From Crotophaga sulcirostris (Eukaryota > Chordata > Aves > Cuculiformes > Crotophagidae), in the NCBI GenBank assembly GCA_013397455.1, contig VYZB01000211.1, forward strand, positions 779,757 to 843,756: a stretch of 64,000 nucleotides of DNA, given 5' to 3'. The notes beneath the pieces are model-generated. The model ran no database searches. It was given only the letters and a program-made list of their open reading frames with translations, and was not told where the DNA came from. Below, in pieces: positions 39,521 through 50,962 of this stretch; position 1 is the first letter of the stretch, and each line of letters begins with the position of its first letter. Both the position numbers and the translations under genes were made by a program.

Positions 39521-42064
39521 ATATACCTATATTCGTAGTTGAGTTGCATCAGTTTAAGTACATTAGTACAAAATAAAGTTGACCCCTCCACCGGGTAACA
39601 GAGCAACACAGATTTTGAGTGAAAGTGGCGCCTCATACAATATCAGAATTACAATGTTAGGCTGAGATGAAAGTTCCAAGGAACAGCTTTGCCCTGTAAT
39701 TGGGCCAGTTACTGGTTCCCCTTCAGTGAGTTTGCTGACAGGAGCTCCTATCCTCAGAAGGTTTGCTGCTTACAATTGCCTGCTTCAGCCTCTCCCTGCA
39801 TCTAATTGCCTGCTTTCTTGTGTTGCAGATGGAAAGGCTGATTGCCAGGTGTGAGAGATGGGAAGCATTTTTCCCATACCAACAAACTGCTCTGTATAGT
39901 TTGGGGGTTTTTTCTGCCTTCTACTCAGTGTCCAGCAGGTCTGGTTTTGTTGGTATTTAAATGAGCATTCCTGCAACCTTGGGCTGTGTGAGAAGGTTAG
40001 AAAGGCCCCAAGGGCTCTACAACTTGATAGGACACCAGCAGATGAATCCTGAGCGTATATATTTATAGCAGGACAGGGAATATATTTCTGCACCTTAAAT
40101 GCTTTGTGTCTCGTTGTGTCTCCTGTCCCAATAGAGTCCCTTGTGACGGATCAGAGGAAGTATGGTTGTTACTATATACCACATTAAAAGTTATTATTCC
40201 CCAGTGAGATCCAACTTTGCCAGCAACTCCAGCAAACTGGTTTTACTCCAGGGAGATTAACAGCTGTGAAATACAGCTACAGCATCCTCATTTAGCCAAG
40301 CAGCATGCCTCTTACCAGGTACATACTCAGGGCTGGCTCTGCTCACACACCTGCACCTTAATAACACTTAGGGAATTTCAGGGGATATTGAAGGTTTTTC
40401 TATGACACTGCTATTCTGAACTCATTTCTGGAAGGTTTATTTAGCTTGTCTGTTCCACAGAGCTGTGTGGTATAATTCCATATAAAGACAGGGAGGTCAT
40501 GCAGGAGAATAACCCACCCTGTGGAGTCTGGATGTTTGCTGTTCTTTGAAGTCTGGTAGAAACTTGTTCAAAATCCTCAAAAGGTTACTAGTGAAATGCT
40601 GAAATTCCCCTCCCTATGATTGATATATTTAACACGCTTTCCCAAATTGCTTCAGAATCAGGCTAAACGTATTCAGTAGTATCAAAATTAATGTGACGTA
40701 CTTTCTCAGCACAGAGATAAGCAATATTTCTGAGGTCAAAAATGTAGAAAATAATTTTCTAACAGTAAAATATTAAATTATGTCTGGTGCAACAAACAAC
40801 CACAAAACTTCTCAAAATTTTCTCCAACTGTACAAACATCTTAAGTTTTTATTGCATGTATTTATTCTAGTATAGTTAGAAAAGAGATCAAAACTGGCCT
40901 TACAGCTCAAAGCTAGTTACAAACTTAACTATGAAGAGACTAGTGTCTCTCCATAATTAGCCCATCAAACAGGGAATGTACTTGTCAGGCAGTGAATGCA
41001 TATACAATTATTCAGTAATGTTTAAAGGAGTAAAGGAATAAACATGATCAAAGAGCATCCAAGAATTAGGGATACATCATTTTAATCTCTGAAAATTGCA
41101 CTACACATCAAATGCATGACAAATAGAATAAATAACAGACAAATTTGATTTATAAAGTTTGAATACCACCTAGGGGTTATCATGATATTATGCACCAAAA
41201 AAGAATTAGAATTTAAGTTTAAATTTCACCCTTAAAACTGACCAATTTTTATTTTCTATACTGCTGAAAAATACATTGAAACAGATCTCAAAACCGTGTC
41301 TTTCATAGTCTTAGCTCATGTTTGAGTTTTTCATTAACTATTCACATCCCATGGATCGAGTTTCTAAACAGCAGAAGGAAGCCATAACCTATCCTTGCAT
41401 TTACAATGATTTGGTTGTCTTCACACTTCTTTGGGCTTACTTTTTCGTTGATCTTAAAACTATAGCTACTCTTCCTTACCGCTGAAACTTAGCCACAAAC
41501 AGAGTTTCTTCCAAACTTTTTAGGTACATGTAAAATATGGTAAAAGTGTAAGTGATTTCTGCTGTGTGTTGGATCATACAGGGTAAGTAATTCTCAGACT
41601 TGCCAGTCATCTTCTGCTCCAGGTGCTCATGCCTCTGCACAGGTGAGATAAGCTGGGTCGGTCTCCATGGACCCGTTTCCTTACAGCTGCACTGCTTCTT
41701 GGCTCACACCACACAGTATCAGCCTCTAACATCTACACAGATATGAAAGACTTGCACGACAATTCTCCTTGCTATCAGGTGTTTGGATCTTTAGCTGTTT
41801 GGTTACATTAGATCAACCACAGTGTATTTACACCAGTCGGATATTGAGGCATTTGGGTATTATTTTGAGTTGCAGAAACCTAGAAAGAACAAAGAAAGAA
41901 ATCTTCAATGCAGTCCAGTTGAGAAGGAAAAACACTGGCACACCTTTTATGTTTGCTGTTATTTAGTTAAAGGAAAACAAACAGCAGGCAAAAAGAAAGT
42001 CTGGGCTCTGCTTTGTTTTTCTATTTCATGTTAAGATTAAGGTGTGGCTGTCACCTGTCCCTGC

Positions 42065-42500
42065 TCCAGAGGGCTACAAAGATGGGCTGGAGCGCCTCTG
42101 CTATGAGGACAGGCTGAGAGAGTTGGGGTTGTTCAGCCTGGAGAAGAAAAGGCTTCAGGGAAACCTTATAGCAGCCTTCCAGTACCTGAAGGGGGCCTAC
42201 AGGAAATATGGGGAGAGGCTTTTTAGAAGGGCAAGTAGTGATAGGACAAGGTGGAATGGCTTTAAATTGGAAGGGGGACATTAGGAAGAAATTCTTCACA
42301 ATGAGGGTGATGAGGCACTGACACAAGTTGCCCAGGGAAGCTGTGGGTGCCCCCACACTGGAGGTGTTCAAGGCCAGGTTGGATGGGGCCTTGAGCAGCC
42401 TGGTCTGTTGGGAGGGGTACCTGCCCAGGGCAGGGGGTTTGGAACCAGATGATGTCTAAGGTCTCTTCCAATCCAAACCATTCTACGATTCCATAATGAT
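42065..42500 (+). mobile_element. CR1 LINE, 5'-truncated, 3' end complete
   Basis: It begins inside ORF2's C-terminal coding region (GGGCTACAAAGATGGGCTGG). It continues through the block encoding [20 protein letters not shown] and the 3' UTR (GGAGGTGTTCAAGGCCAGGT, GGTTTGGAACCAGATGATGT). It ends in a degraded terminal repeat (TTCTACGATTCCATAATGAT). The plus frame 42042-42284 (80 codons) is the ORF2 C-terminus running out of an upstream chance start, not a gene; the minus frames over it are antisense shadows. It is moderately diverged, with several stops and small indels. Confidence 0.93.
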
Positions 42501-44522
42501 ATTTAAAGGACACGAAGTCCTGTCCTTGCATATTCTGTGTGAAGCTACTGTGCAACAAGACTGTATATAAACACTCATATAAATACAAGTCTTCACTTAA
42601 AAAAAAAATGATGCTGACAAATCATTGTGTAAAAGATGCCTGCCCCTCTTAATTAACGCAACCCTGCAACAGGACCCAAACTCAGCCAGGGCCTTTCAAG
42701 TGAATCTTCATAAGACCTTTTCTTTTACTTAAAAAAAAAATAATAATGAAAAAAAAATTCCAAAACCAGGTTCTAGTGGCTTTTTTTCAAATAAAAACAC
42801 TGTAAATGACAGAGAACAGAAATGAAAGTGTTGATAAACAGATATCCTCCTTGCCCACTGGCAGGATGTTTTATTTTCTTCAGGCTTGTACTTTGCCCAA
42901 CACCCTCTCTATTGCAGCAAATTCTGTGTGTCTTCGGGTGGCAGGGTCCCTCATAGGGACTTTGATTGTGTGCTGACTTCTGGCTCTCTGTGGGCACGTG
43001 CCATTTCCAGCACCCCACAGGCTCCCTTTCCTGCTGATGGAGGCACCTGGGAAAGTTTTCCTATGACTCTTTCCCAGGAATGAGCCAAGATCTCCCTGTT
43101 CTTTACACAGCTCCAGTGTATCCACCAAATTAAAATAAAAAGGCTTTTGGCTGTCTTTCTCGGCTACCTCTTTAAAACGAAGATGACATACATTGATGAA
43201 AAACCAGCAAGCAAGTGCATAAACCAGATGCCATCTATCACAGGTCTCCCTGTCCTCAAGTAACTGACAACTCAGCTTTATTCCCTCTCCTGCCCTGTAG
43301 CTCACTGTGTGCCTCAAAGCTTACTGAAAACAGGTATTGATCCAAGATGCTGCAAGGATAGAGCCTTTTGAGCAGCTTTGTGCCATCATTTTTCCTGAGG
43401 ATCTGTGAATATAGAAAGGCTGGGTCAGCTCAAAGGGAGCTCATACTTAGCCCTGGGCAGGTGCAGGAGTGGCAATGTCTGCCCAAACTGAATACACCCA
43501 GGACACACTCTCACTGCATACTCACTGGCATGAAACGTTTGCTCTCTGCAAAGGTATATTTTTTAATGCTCAGCCACTCTCAACTAGATTAAGGTTTTTT
43601 TATTACCTTCATCAGCTTAGTATCTGTCACTTTCAATTACATCAACTCGTATTTAAGAATAATGCTAATTATTTAAAATGTGTTTGCTGTAAATTCAGCC
43701 TATGTTAACAGCTATAATGCAAATGATTTGTGACCTGAATCTTGAATTGTAATTTAAAAAAATGCTTTGTATTGTTTATACTGCCTGAGTGTTCAAAAAC
43801 CAATGGGTATCGGGATGTAGCTGTAGGAGAATTACATCAGACANATAATAATAGATTTAAAACAATGGATTGAAATGATGACAGGTCCTGAATTTTTGTT
43901 TCAAACACCTCTATCAGACATGAAATACTAAACAAGGAAAAGGAAAAATTGTCAAAAAGAGACAGTTAATATAGACAATTTTCAAAGTGGCTTTTTTTTC
44001 TGAATAAATATATATAATGTAGAAATAACAAGTCTTAGTACCAACTCACTTTTGGGGTGCAGGGGTACAAGCAGCAGACATTTCATAAACATTTCAGAAA
44101 ATACAAAGCTCTTGAATTTAGAAAAAAAATATACAGTTCTCTTCAGATTTTCCAGAAGTATTCTAATCTAGGTTTTCATTTTTCAGCCTTCAAGTTTTGA
44201 ATATAAAATATTGCTCCCTTAGTTAAAAAGGGATAAAAGGACTAAAATCTGCCTGCTAAAGAAAAAGATATTGCAGCCAATTTATAGGGAGATTAATAGT
44301 CTCTACAGTTACATCAGCTTCTCAGAATAAGGCAAACTGATAACTAAACATATATCAATTCCTTACAAGCTGGAAGATACCACAGATAAAATGAGACAGC
44401 AGTGACATCAGGTCACGAAATGGCCATAAGAAGACTACGATCTTTCTATGATGCTTTAAGGGCTGGGTTACAGAAAAGAAGAGTTGGAAAAAATATCTAT
44501 AAAATTTTAAACTAGCAAGAAA
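42501..44522. other. Non-coding stretch between CR1 copies
   Basis: A/T-rich sequence. A 145-codon minus-strand open frame at 42880-43317 is among the longer ones in the window and lies in a locally less AT-rich segment. It shows no family motif, and a 65-codon plus frame overlaps it. Its product is unknown, and I do not call it a gene. The ambiguous base at 43844 lies here. Confidence 0.55.
43844..43844. other. Ambiguous base (N)
   Basis: This is the only non-ACGT character in the window, inside ATCAGACANATAATAATAG. It indicates an unresolved position in the assembly or a heterozygous site masked to N, with no biological feature implied. Confidence 0.97.
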
Positions 44523-45129
44523 GAATCATAGAATCATAGAACACTTTGGGTTGGAAGGGACATTTACAAGTCATTTTGTCCAACCACCCTGCAGGAGCAG
44601 GGACATCTTTAACTGGAACAGGTTGCTCAGAGCCCCATCCAACCTGACCTTGAATGTTCCCAGGGATGGGGCATCCACTACCTCCCTGGGCAACCTATGC
44701 TAGTGCTTCACCACACTCACTGTGAAAAAATTCTGCCTCATTTCCAATCTAAATCTCCCCTCCCTTAGTTCAAAGCCATTAGTCCTTGTCTTGTCACAAG
44801 AGGCCTGGCTAAAAAGTCTGTCCCCATCTTTGCTATAGGCCTCCTTTAAATAGTGGAAGGCTGCTGTAAGGTGTCCCTGGAGCATTCTCTGCTCTAGGCT
44901 GAACAACCACAACTCTCTCAGCCTGGTCCTTATATGGGAGGTGCTTCAGCCCTTGGATCGCCTTTGTGGCCTCCTCTGGACTTGTTCTAACAGATCCATG
45001 TCCTTCCTGTGCTGAGGACTCCAGAATTGGACACAGGACTCCACGTGGGGTCTCATCAGAGCCGAGTAGAGTGGCAGAATCACCTCCCTTGACCTGTTGG
45101 ACACATTTCTTTTGTTGCAGCCCAGGATA
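44523..45129 (-). mobile_element. CR1 LINE, 5'-truncated, 3' end complete (minus strand)
   Basis: It starts with the reverse complement of the terminal repeat (GAATCATAGAATCATAGAAC) and the 3' UTR (TTTGGGTTGGAAGGGACATT). It continues into ORF2's C-terminal coding region and breaks at about 45129 (CCCAGGAT). Minus-strand frames read [20 protein letters not shown] and VVKH-proximal ORF2 sequence (44700-44912, 44946-45236). It shares many diagnostic positions with the plus copy at 52562-53056 (for example CCTATAGCAAAGATGG and ATGGATCTGTTAGAACAA/G), so both belong to one subfamily. AGAAAGAAT to the left and GTAAAGAAT to the right hint at a short target duplication, but this is uncertain. Confidence 0.95.
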
Positions 45130-46993
45130 GTAAAGAATAAATAGGTAGCTATGGATTGAATTTTGCCATCTGCTGAGGAATGAAATACAAGAAACAGGTA
45201 GAACAGGAGTGTTGTTTTAGCTACTAATGGCCTCATCCAGCTGAGGACCTCACACCTGTGGCTTGATTCAGAACACTTGGTCTTGCTGGTGTCACTTCGT
45301 TCACACCTTTTAATTTAAAGACTCATTTTCAGTGATGCACAGGGAATAACAACAAGGTTCTTCACTTCCAATGCTGTTTATATTGTGTGTCAATTTGTAC
45401 CTCTTAGAGTATAGAGACCTGTTGCCTTGCTACAGGCCACATTAATATTATTGTGCTGCAAACTTCCACTGGAAGGCAGTAGATAATTCCTACCCTGTCT
45501 CACTCATAGCATAAATATTGAGGACAAGTAGTTATACTTGGAAAAAAGCTAACAGAAGGTGCCAGTTTCACCTCCTACAGCTTACAAAGGCACTGGACCT
45601 AAAATTACCTGAGCAAACACGTCAGCAAGTAGCTGCTATTAACCAACAGAGAGGTAGCCTGAGTTATTGTCCTGCAATAAGGTTACATGATAAATGAAAC
45701 CAAAGCCAAGATCCTGATCCTCAGTCTTTGTGTCAGGAAAAGAGAAAATAAGTAGCATTTTGATATGTAAAGTAAAAAACTAGTGTTTCTCTATTTGTCA
45801 CAACTACCAAACGACATACTTTTGGGTAGGGCTTGCTTTGTACAACTGTATTATCATTCCCAAGTATGTGTGATCTGTTGTGACAGGATTGATATTACAG
45901 GGATTTTCTTTTTTTGCTATTCTTAAAAAGTCTAAAGAATGTTCCTAAGTGGAAGGTGTGAAACACCACATACAGAACTGTGTCTCAAGAAGCCTATATC
46001 CCCAGACTTCTATTGTCTGTAAAATATCTCATTCATTAATGGTTCACAAGTCAACGTTTGGCAAAATGTTTACTGAAATTTAAACTTTCTTTCAAATTTA
46101 GTGTATAGTTTAACTTTCCATCCTGCACTTGCAGTCCTAAATCTGGAAGATAATTCCTACTTTGCTTATAGGTACAAAGAAATATCAAGCAAATGCCTGT
46201 GATGGAGTCCTTAAGCAACTCACTTGACCAAGAACTGAAGACATCTGGGCCTCAGAGGCAAGATCTCTGCCCACATAGTGGAGGGGAAGAGTAGGTAAAA
46301 TATCCTGTAGAAATAACATGGAAAACCTTTCGGTTGTTTAGCAGATTCACTATACTGGTATGGTTCAAGATGTCTTTTCATGCCAGGCTGGAAGCAATGC
46401 CAGTACTCACTTTCACTGATAAAGAAGGAGAAGGTGGGCAGTAAGTTGAATTTACTGCTGGTAACTCCAATTTGAACTGGATGCTGATGATAAACATTAT
46501 CTTTTCATTCTGATCAAGATGCACTTGAGATGCACACCTGAATCTCCCCACGTGCAAGCTTATCTAGCACATTAGCTTTCCCTAGAAATCTCTACCATAC
46601 TGGAGTCTTTTTGACAAAATATCCCTAGCAAGTTTGCTATTGCTTGTGGCTAGAAACTGTAGAGACTTCAGCAAAGCTGCTGTCTTGTCTAACTGCTTTC
46701 ACCCTACAAAAGAGTTGAGCTCAGTCACTGTATCCTCAATTCAGCTGTAGAAGAGATAGAGCAATAACCTCGATTTTAAGCCTCCTGATAGTACTTGTCC
46801 ATGTACTTGCAAAGCAACGTGCTTATCCAGGTGTCTCCCAAACACACACCATGCAGGAGTCAAAAACCAAAGAAGGGACTGAAAGATAGATCAAGCTTTA
46901 CCTCCCTGTGGTCACAGGTCATTTTCCATAGCCAGATGAACTTAAAATAGAAAATTCAGGTTTCAGTCAGTTAAATATGTGGCATTTCTACTT
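45130..46993. other. Non-coding stretch between CR1 copies
   Basis: No repeat, RNA gene or coding region can be supported. No frame of note is open. The sequence appears unique. Confidence 0.65.
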
Positions 46994-47407
46994 AGAATTA
47001 TAGAGTCATTAAGGTTGGAAAAGACCTCTAAGATCATCAAGTCCAACTGTCATGCCCAACACCCTCATGCCTACTAAACTGTGTCCCAAAGTGATGTGTC
47101 TACACTTTTTTTGAATACCTCCAGGGATGGTGACTTCACTACTTTCCAGGGCAGCCTCTTCCAGTACTTCATCACTCTTTCAGTAACAACTTTTTCCTAA
47201 TATCTGGTCTAAACTTTTCCTGGCACAACTTGAAGCCATTTCCTCTCATCCTATCACTTGTTACTTGGGAGAAGAGACCAGCACCCACCTCACTACAACC
47301 TTCTTTCTGGTAGTTGTAGAGAACAAAAAGGTCTCCCCTCAGCCTTCTCCAGGCTAAACAACCCCAGTTCCCTCAGCTCTTGTTGAATGGGACTTGTTCC
47401 CATTCAT
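46994..47407 (-). mobile_element. Older CR1 LINE fragment (minus strand)
   Basis: The minus-strand CR1 3' region is recognisable from AGAATTATAGAGTCATTAAG (degraded terminal repeat) and GGTTGGAAAAGACCTCTAAG, which differs from the AGGGACCTTAAAGATC form of the other copies and points to a different, older subfamily. AAGTCCAACTGTCATGCCCA and CCTTCTCCAGGCTAAACAAC near 47343 follow. It ends near the block that encodes the ORF2 C-terminus. No open frame survives. Confidence 0.9.
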
Positions 47408-48859
47408 TTTGCAAAGTGGTTTAAATCCATTGTCATGATTTTACACTCTAGGATAACATTTTAAAAAAAACATTAAACGCAATTTCCTGAGATAGCTTTA
47501 GACTACTTCTCTCTTCCTTCATTTTCTTTTTTGTTTCCACTGATTCATAATTACTAGGTCGTATGTGCATGGTTTGTTACATCCACTACACAGCAGAGCC
47601 TCCTTTTGTTTTTTTACTCCACAATACACCAGGCTGTGAAAATAATTCTGTTCCTAGACCAACACAAAATTACTGGAGTAATTAATCTTGTTTCAAATTC
47701 TGGCCATCTGTAGAGAATCTCAAAAGACAGGTGCTTAAAATTATCTTTGAGAATACCTGTGGAAAAATACTGATCATCGAGATATTTGCGTACCTACAAC
47801 ATTAAACACAGAGAGGGGGAGCTTTGAAAATTCTGGCATAGGTTTCAATGCTTTCTGCAATAAACTTAGATAAAATGCATTGTGTGTGTGCTTCAAAACA
47901 CCACTTCAAACACTTTTGCCAGTGCAATGCTGCCATTTTAATTCACAGCAAACAGTGGATCACCTGCTGAGTCCAATGTTAGGTCTAAAGTTTTCTGTCA
48001 TTTAAAAGCAGTCTTTTGACTTAAATTTAAAATCAGTGGCTTACACAGTGAATCATTATAAATCTCTTGTAAGCTTTTAAATCAATCAGTCAAGCTTAGA
48101 TAGCAGTGATTTGGAGAATCATAGCTCTGAGGCTTTGGGGCCTTTGTGTGCAAGGGCAATAAAAGTAAATGATTTTGTAGCTTTTAGGAATAGTGGTTAG
48201 TTCGGTTTTCACCTCCCAGGGAGTACTCAGGTTTGACTAAGTAAGTTTATCACGATATTTGAAAAAAAATCCTTTACTTAATGTTATTTTCAAACTCTAA
48301 AAGAGAGAATAACACACACACAAAAAAGCTCATTTAATCTCCTTAACCATAAAACTCAGTCTAAAATGAGCCTTTACCCGGAAGATAAATTATTTTCTGG
48401 CTAATAATGAAATGCTTTGCAGTTCAAAGGTAGCTAGAGAATTGCTGCATTGGTGGCAAAAGTTGTGCCATCTAGAATTAAAGAGGCTTAGCATTTTCCA
48501 TAAATATAACACTGTTTTCAGCTGCTCATAACTCTGGTGGAGCTGAAACATGAAGCTGTAATTTTCCATGATTCTTCCTGGTTATAGGTTGTTTCTTGGA
48601 GAAGAAGGAGAAATTCAGCAAAGGACTTTGGAAGTGTGTCAGAACAAGATCAGGGAAAATTTTTTATTCACAAAATCTGTACTGAACTCCATAAATCTTC
48701 CAGAAATTTTCCCATTTGGGTAGGGAATGTTGGCCATCAATTGTGCACTTTATTTAACTTCATAACCGCTAGTGTTGGGTGAAAAATATATGTTTGTGAG
48801 AAATGGCATAGTGTTTGTTTTGTTCTGTTCTCTGTCTCTGTATATGTGCATACATACAA
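47408..48859. other. Non-coding stretch between CR1 copies
   Basis: AT-rich unique sequence with no recognisable gene or repeat. A TG run at 47881-47890 is the only simple repeat. Confidence 0.65.
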
Positions 48860-50400
48860 GAATATCAAATATTTTCAAATATGTTAATAAAAAAAAGGCA
48901 AGTCAAAAATAACATTGGCCCATTAGTTGATAAGCATGGGTACCTCATAAGCAGAGATACAGAAGAGGCAGAGACATTTAATGCTTATTTTGCCTCTGTC
49001 ATGAATACTGATGATGGGCTTGGGCCCCCTCAGAGCCCATGACCAGAGGACCAAGACTGGGCAAATGATAATCTCAAAATCAACTCTGAACTTGTGTGGG
49101 ATCTGCTGTTCCAGCTGGACCCCTACAAGTCCATGGGACCCAATGGGATTCATCCAAGGGTACTTAAAAAGTCAGCTCATGTCATAGCGAGACCTCTCTC
49201 AATGATTTTCCAATGCTACTGGGAATCTGGGGAGGTACCACTTGACTGGAATCTAGCAAACACTGTCCCAATCTTCAAGAAGGGTAGCAGGGGTGATCCC
49301 AGTAACTACAGACCTGTCAGTCTCAGGTAAACACATAATGCAGAGGGTGAACAATTGGCTGATGGGTTGGTCTCAAAGGGTCACAGGGAATGGGGTTAAA
49401 TCAGGCTGGCAACCAGTCACTAACGGGGTTCTGCAGGGATCCATCTTGGGGTCAGTGCTGTTTAATATCTTCATAAATGACCTGGATGCAGGACTCGCGG
49501 GTTTACTAATTAAGTTTGCTGATGGCATAAAACTAGGGGGAGCAGTTGACACTCTGGAGGGCAGGGAGGCCCTGCAGAGGTATGTGGACAAATTGGAGAC
49601 CTGGGCAATTGTCAATGGTATGAAGTTCAACAGGGGCAAGTGCCGGGTTTTGCACCTGGGACACAGCAACCCTGGATACACGTACAGACTGGGGAGTGAG
49701 AGGCTGTAGAGCAGCCCTGTGGAGAGGGTCCTGGGGGTTCTGCTCAATAGCAAGTTGAACATAAACCAACAGTGTGCCCTGGCACCAAGAGGGCCAACCA
49801 TGTCCTAGGGTGCATCAAGCACAGCATTGACAGCTGGTCAAGGAAGGTGATTTTCCCACTCTACTCTACTTGTGAGGCCCCACCTCGAATATTGTGTTCA
49901 GTTTTGGGCACCACAGTATAATAAGGACATCAAACTACTGGGGAGTGTCCAGAGGAGGGTCACAAAGCTGGTGAAGGGTCTGGAGAAGAAATCATATGAG
50001 GAGAGGCTGAAGTGACTTGGTCTGTTGAGCCTGGAGAAGAGGAGACTGAGAGGAAACCTCATCACAGTCTACAGTTTCCTCACAAGGGAAGGAGGAGGAG
50101 CAGGTGCTGATCTCTTCTCTCTGGTGACCAGTGGTAGGACTTGAGGGAATGGCAGGAATACGGGCCAGGGGAGGTTTAGATTAGATATTAGGAAAAGGTT
50201 CTTCACCCAGAGGGTGATGGAACACCCAGGGAAGTAGTCACGGTACCAAGTCTGACAATATTTAAGAAGCAGTTGGACAGTGCCCTTACACACATGGTGT
50301 GAATGTTGGGGTTGTCTTATGCAGGGACAGGAGTTGGACTCGATGATCCTTGTGGATCCCTTCCAACTCAAGTCATTCTATGATTCTATGATTCTATGAT
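48860..50400 (+). mobile_element. CR1 LINE, longest copy, RT region to 3' end, internally deleted
   Basis: This is the most informative transposon copy. It runs from the ORF2 linker before the reverse transcriptase (IGPLVDKHGYLISRDTEEAE) through the RT domain and the C-terminal region. The 3' UTR (GGAGTTGGACTCGATGATCC near 50331) ends in three terminal repeat units (50378-50400). The 3' UTR form GACTCGATGATCCTTGTGGA marks a subfamily different from the other copies. It carries an in-frame stop at 49040, a small deletion near 49325, a larger one near 49344 and further frameshifts, so it is dead. It ends exactly where a minus-strand CR1 begins. Confidence 0.95.
49094..49709 (+). pseudogene. CR1 reverse transcriptase remnant with lost catalytic residues
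   Basis: Two frames carry the RT. Frame 49094-49330 reads DPYKSMGPNGIHPRVLKKSA and [14 protein letters not shown], the fingers region. Frame 49293-49709 reads [10 protein letters not shown], then [20 protein letters not shown] (motif B, normally PQGS, here LQGS). At 49515-49526 the metal-binding motif C reads FADG instead of FADD. The segment between, which should carry motif A with its catalytic aspartate, is missing (a deletion near 49344 of about 250 bp by my reading of the family). No active enzyme can be made. Confidence 0.9.
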
Positions 50401-50962
50401 CATGGAATCATAGAATGGTTTGGGTTGGAAGGGACCTTAAAGATCATCAAGTTCCAACCCCCCTGCCATGGGCAGGGACACCTCCCACTGGATCAGGTTG
50501 CTCAAAGCCCCATCCAACCTGGCCTTAAACACCTCCAGGGATGGGACTTTCACGACTTCTCTGGACAACCTGTTCCTGTGCCTCACCAACCTCACAGTAA
50601 AAACATTCTTCTTTATATCTAATCTAAATCTCCTCTCTTTCAGCTTAAAATGGTTCTCTCTCCTCCTATCACTACACACCTTGATAAAGAGCCCTTCCCC
50701 AGCTTCCTGTGGTCTCCCTTTAAGTACTGGAATACTGCTATAAGGTCTTCCTTCTCTTCTCTAGGCTAAACAAACCCAGCTCTCTCACCCTGTCCTTGTA
50801 TGTGAGGTGCTCCAGCCCTTTGATCATCTTCATGGCCTCCTCTGAACTCGCTCTATCAGATCCGTGTCTTTCCTGTCCTGAGGACTCCAGAACTGGACAC
50901 AGGACTCCAGGTGAGGTTTCACTAGGATAGAGGGGCAGAATCACCTTGCTCGACCTGCCTTG
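50401..50962 (-). mobile_element. CR1 LINE, 5'-truncated, 3' end complete (minus strand), tail-to-tail with the previous copy
   Basis: CATGGAATCATAGAATGGTT begins the minus-strand tail directly after the plus-strand tail of the neighbour. GGGTTGGAAGGGACCTTAAA and CCATGGGCAGGGACACCTCC follow, then ORF2 C-terminal coding sequence (minus frame 50437-50679 reads KKNVFTVRLVRHRNRLSREV) as far as CTCGACCTGCCTT near 50962. Its 3' UTR form differs from that of the neighbour, so the pair arose from two insertions and not from a simple inverted duplication. A T-rich run (50965-50992) lies just past its truncated 5' end. Confidence 0.95.

Larger units (their letters stand above)
33145..42064. other. Long non-coding stretch, no interspersed repeats recognised
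   Basis: No CR1 or RNA gene is seen. The longest open frame is 132 codons on the minus strand at 37145-37543. It starts with a Cys/Arg-rich segment but has no family motif or codon signature I recognise, and I treat it as chance. A frame without ATG, open from roughly 34745 to a stop near 35010, is likewise within chance length. A 14-base T run at 34663-34676, a G run at 38461 and an inverted repeat at 39434 are the only structured elements. Confidence 0.6.

Noticed and set aside
42051..42588. Minus-strand frames of 106 and 108 codons
   Set aside because: Both are antisense to the 3' end of the CR1 at 42065-42500.
49373..49801. 142-codon minus-strand open frame
   Set aside because: It lies antisense to the CR1 reverse transcriptase remnant and is a shadow of it.
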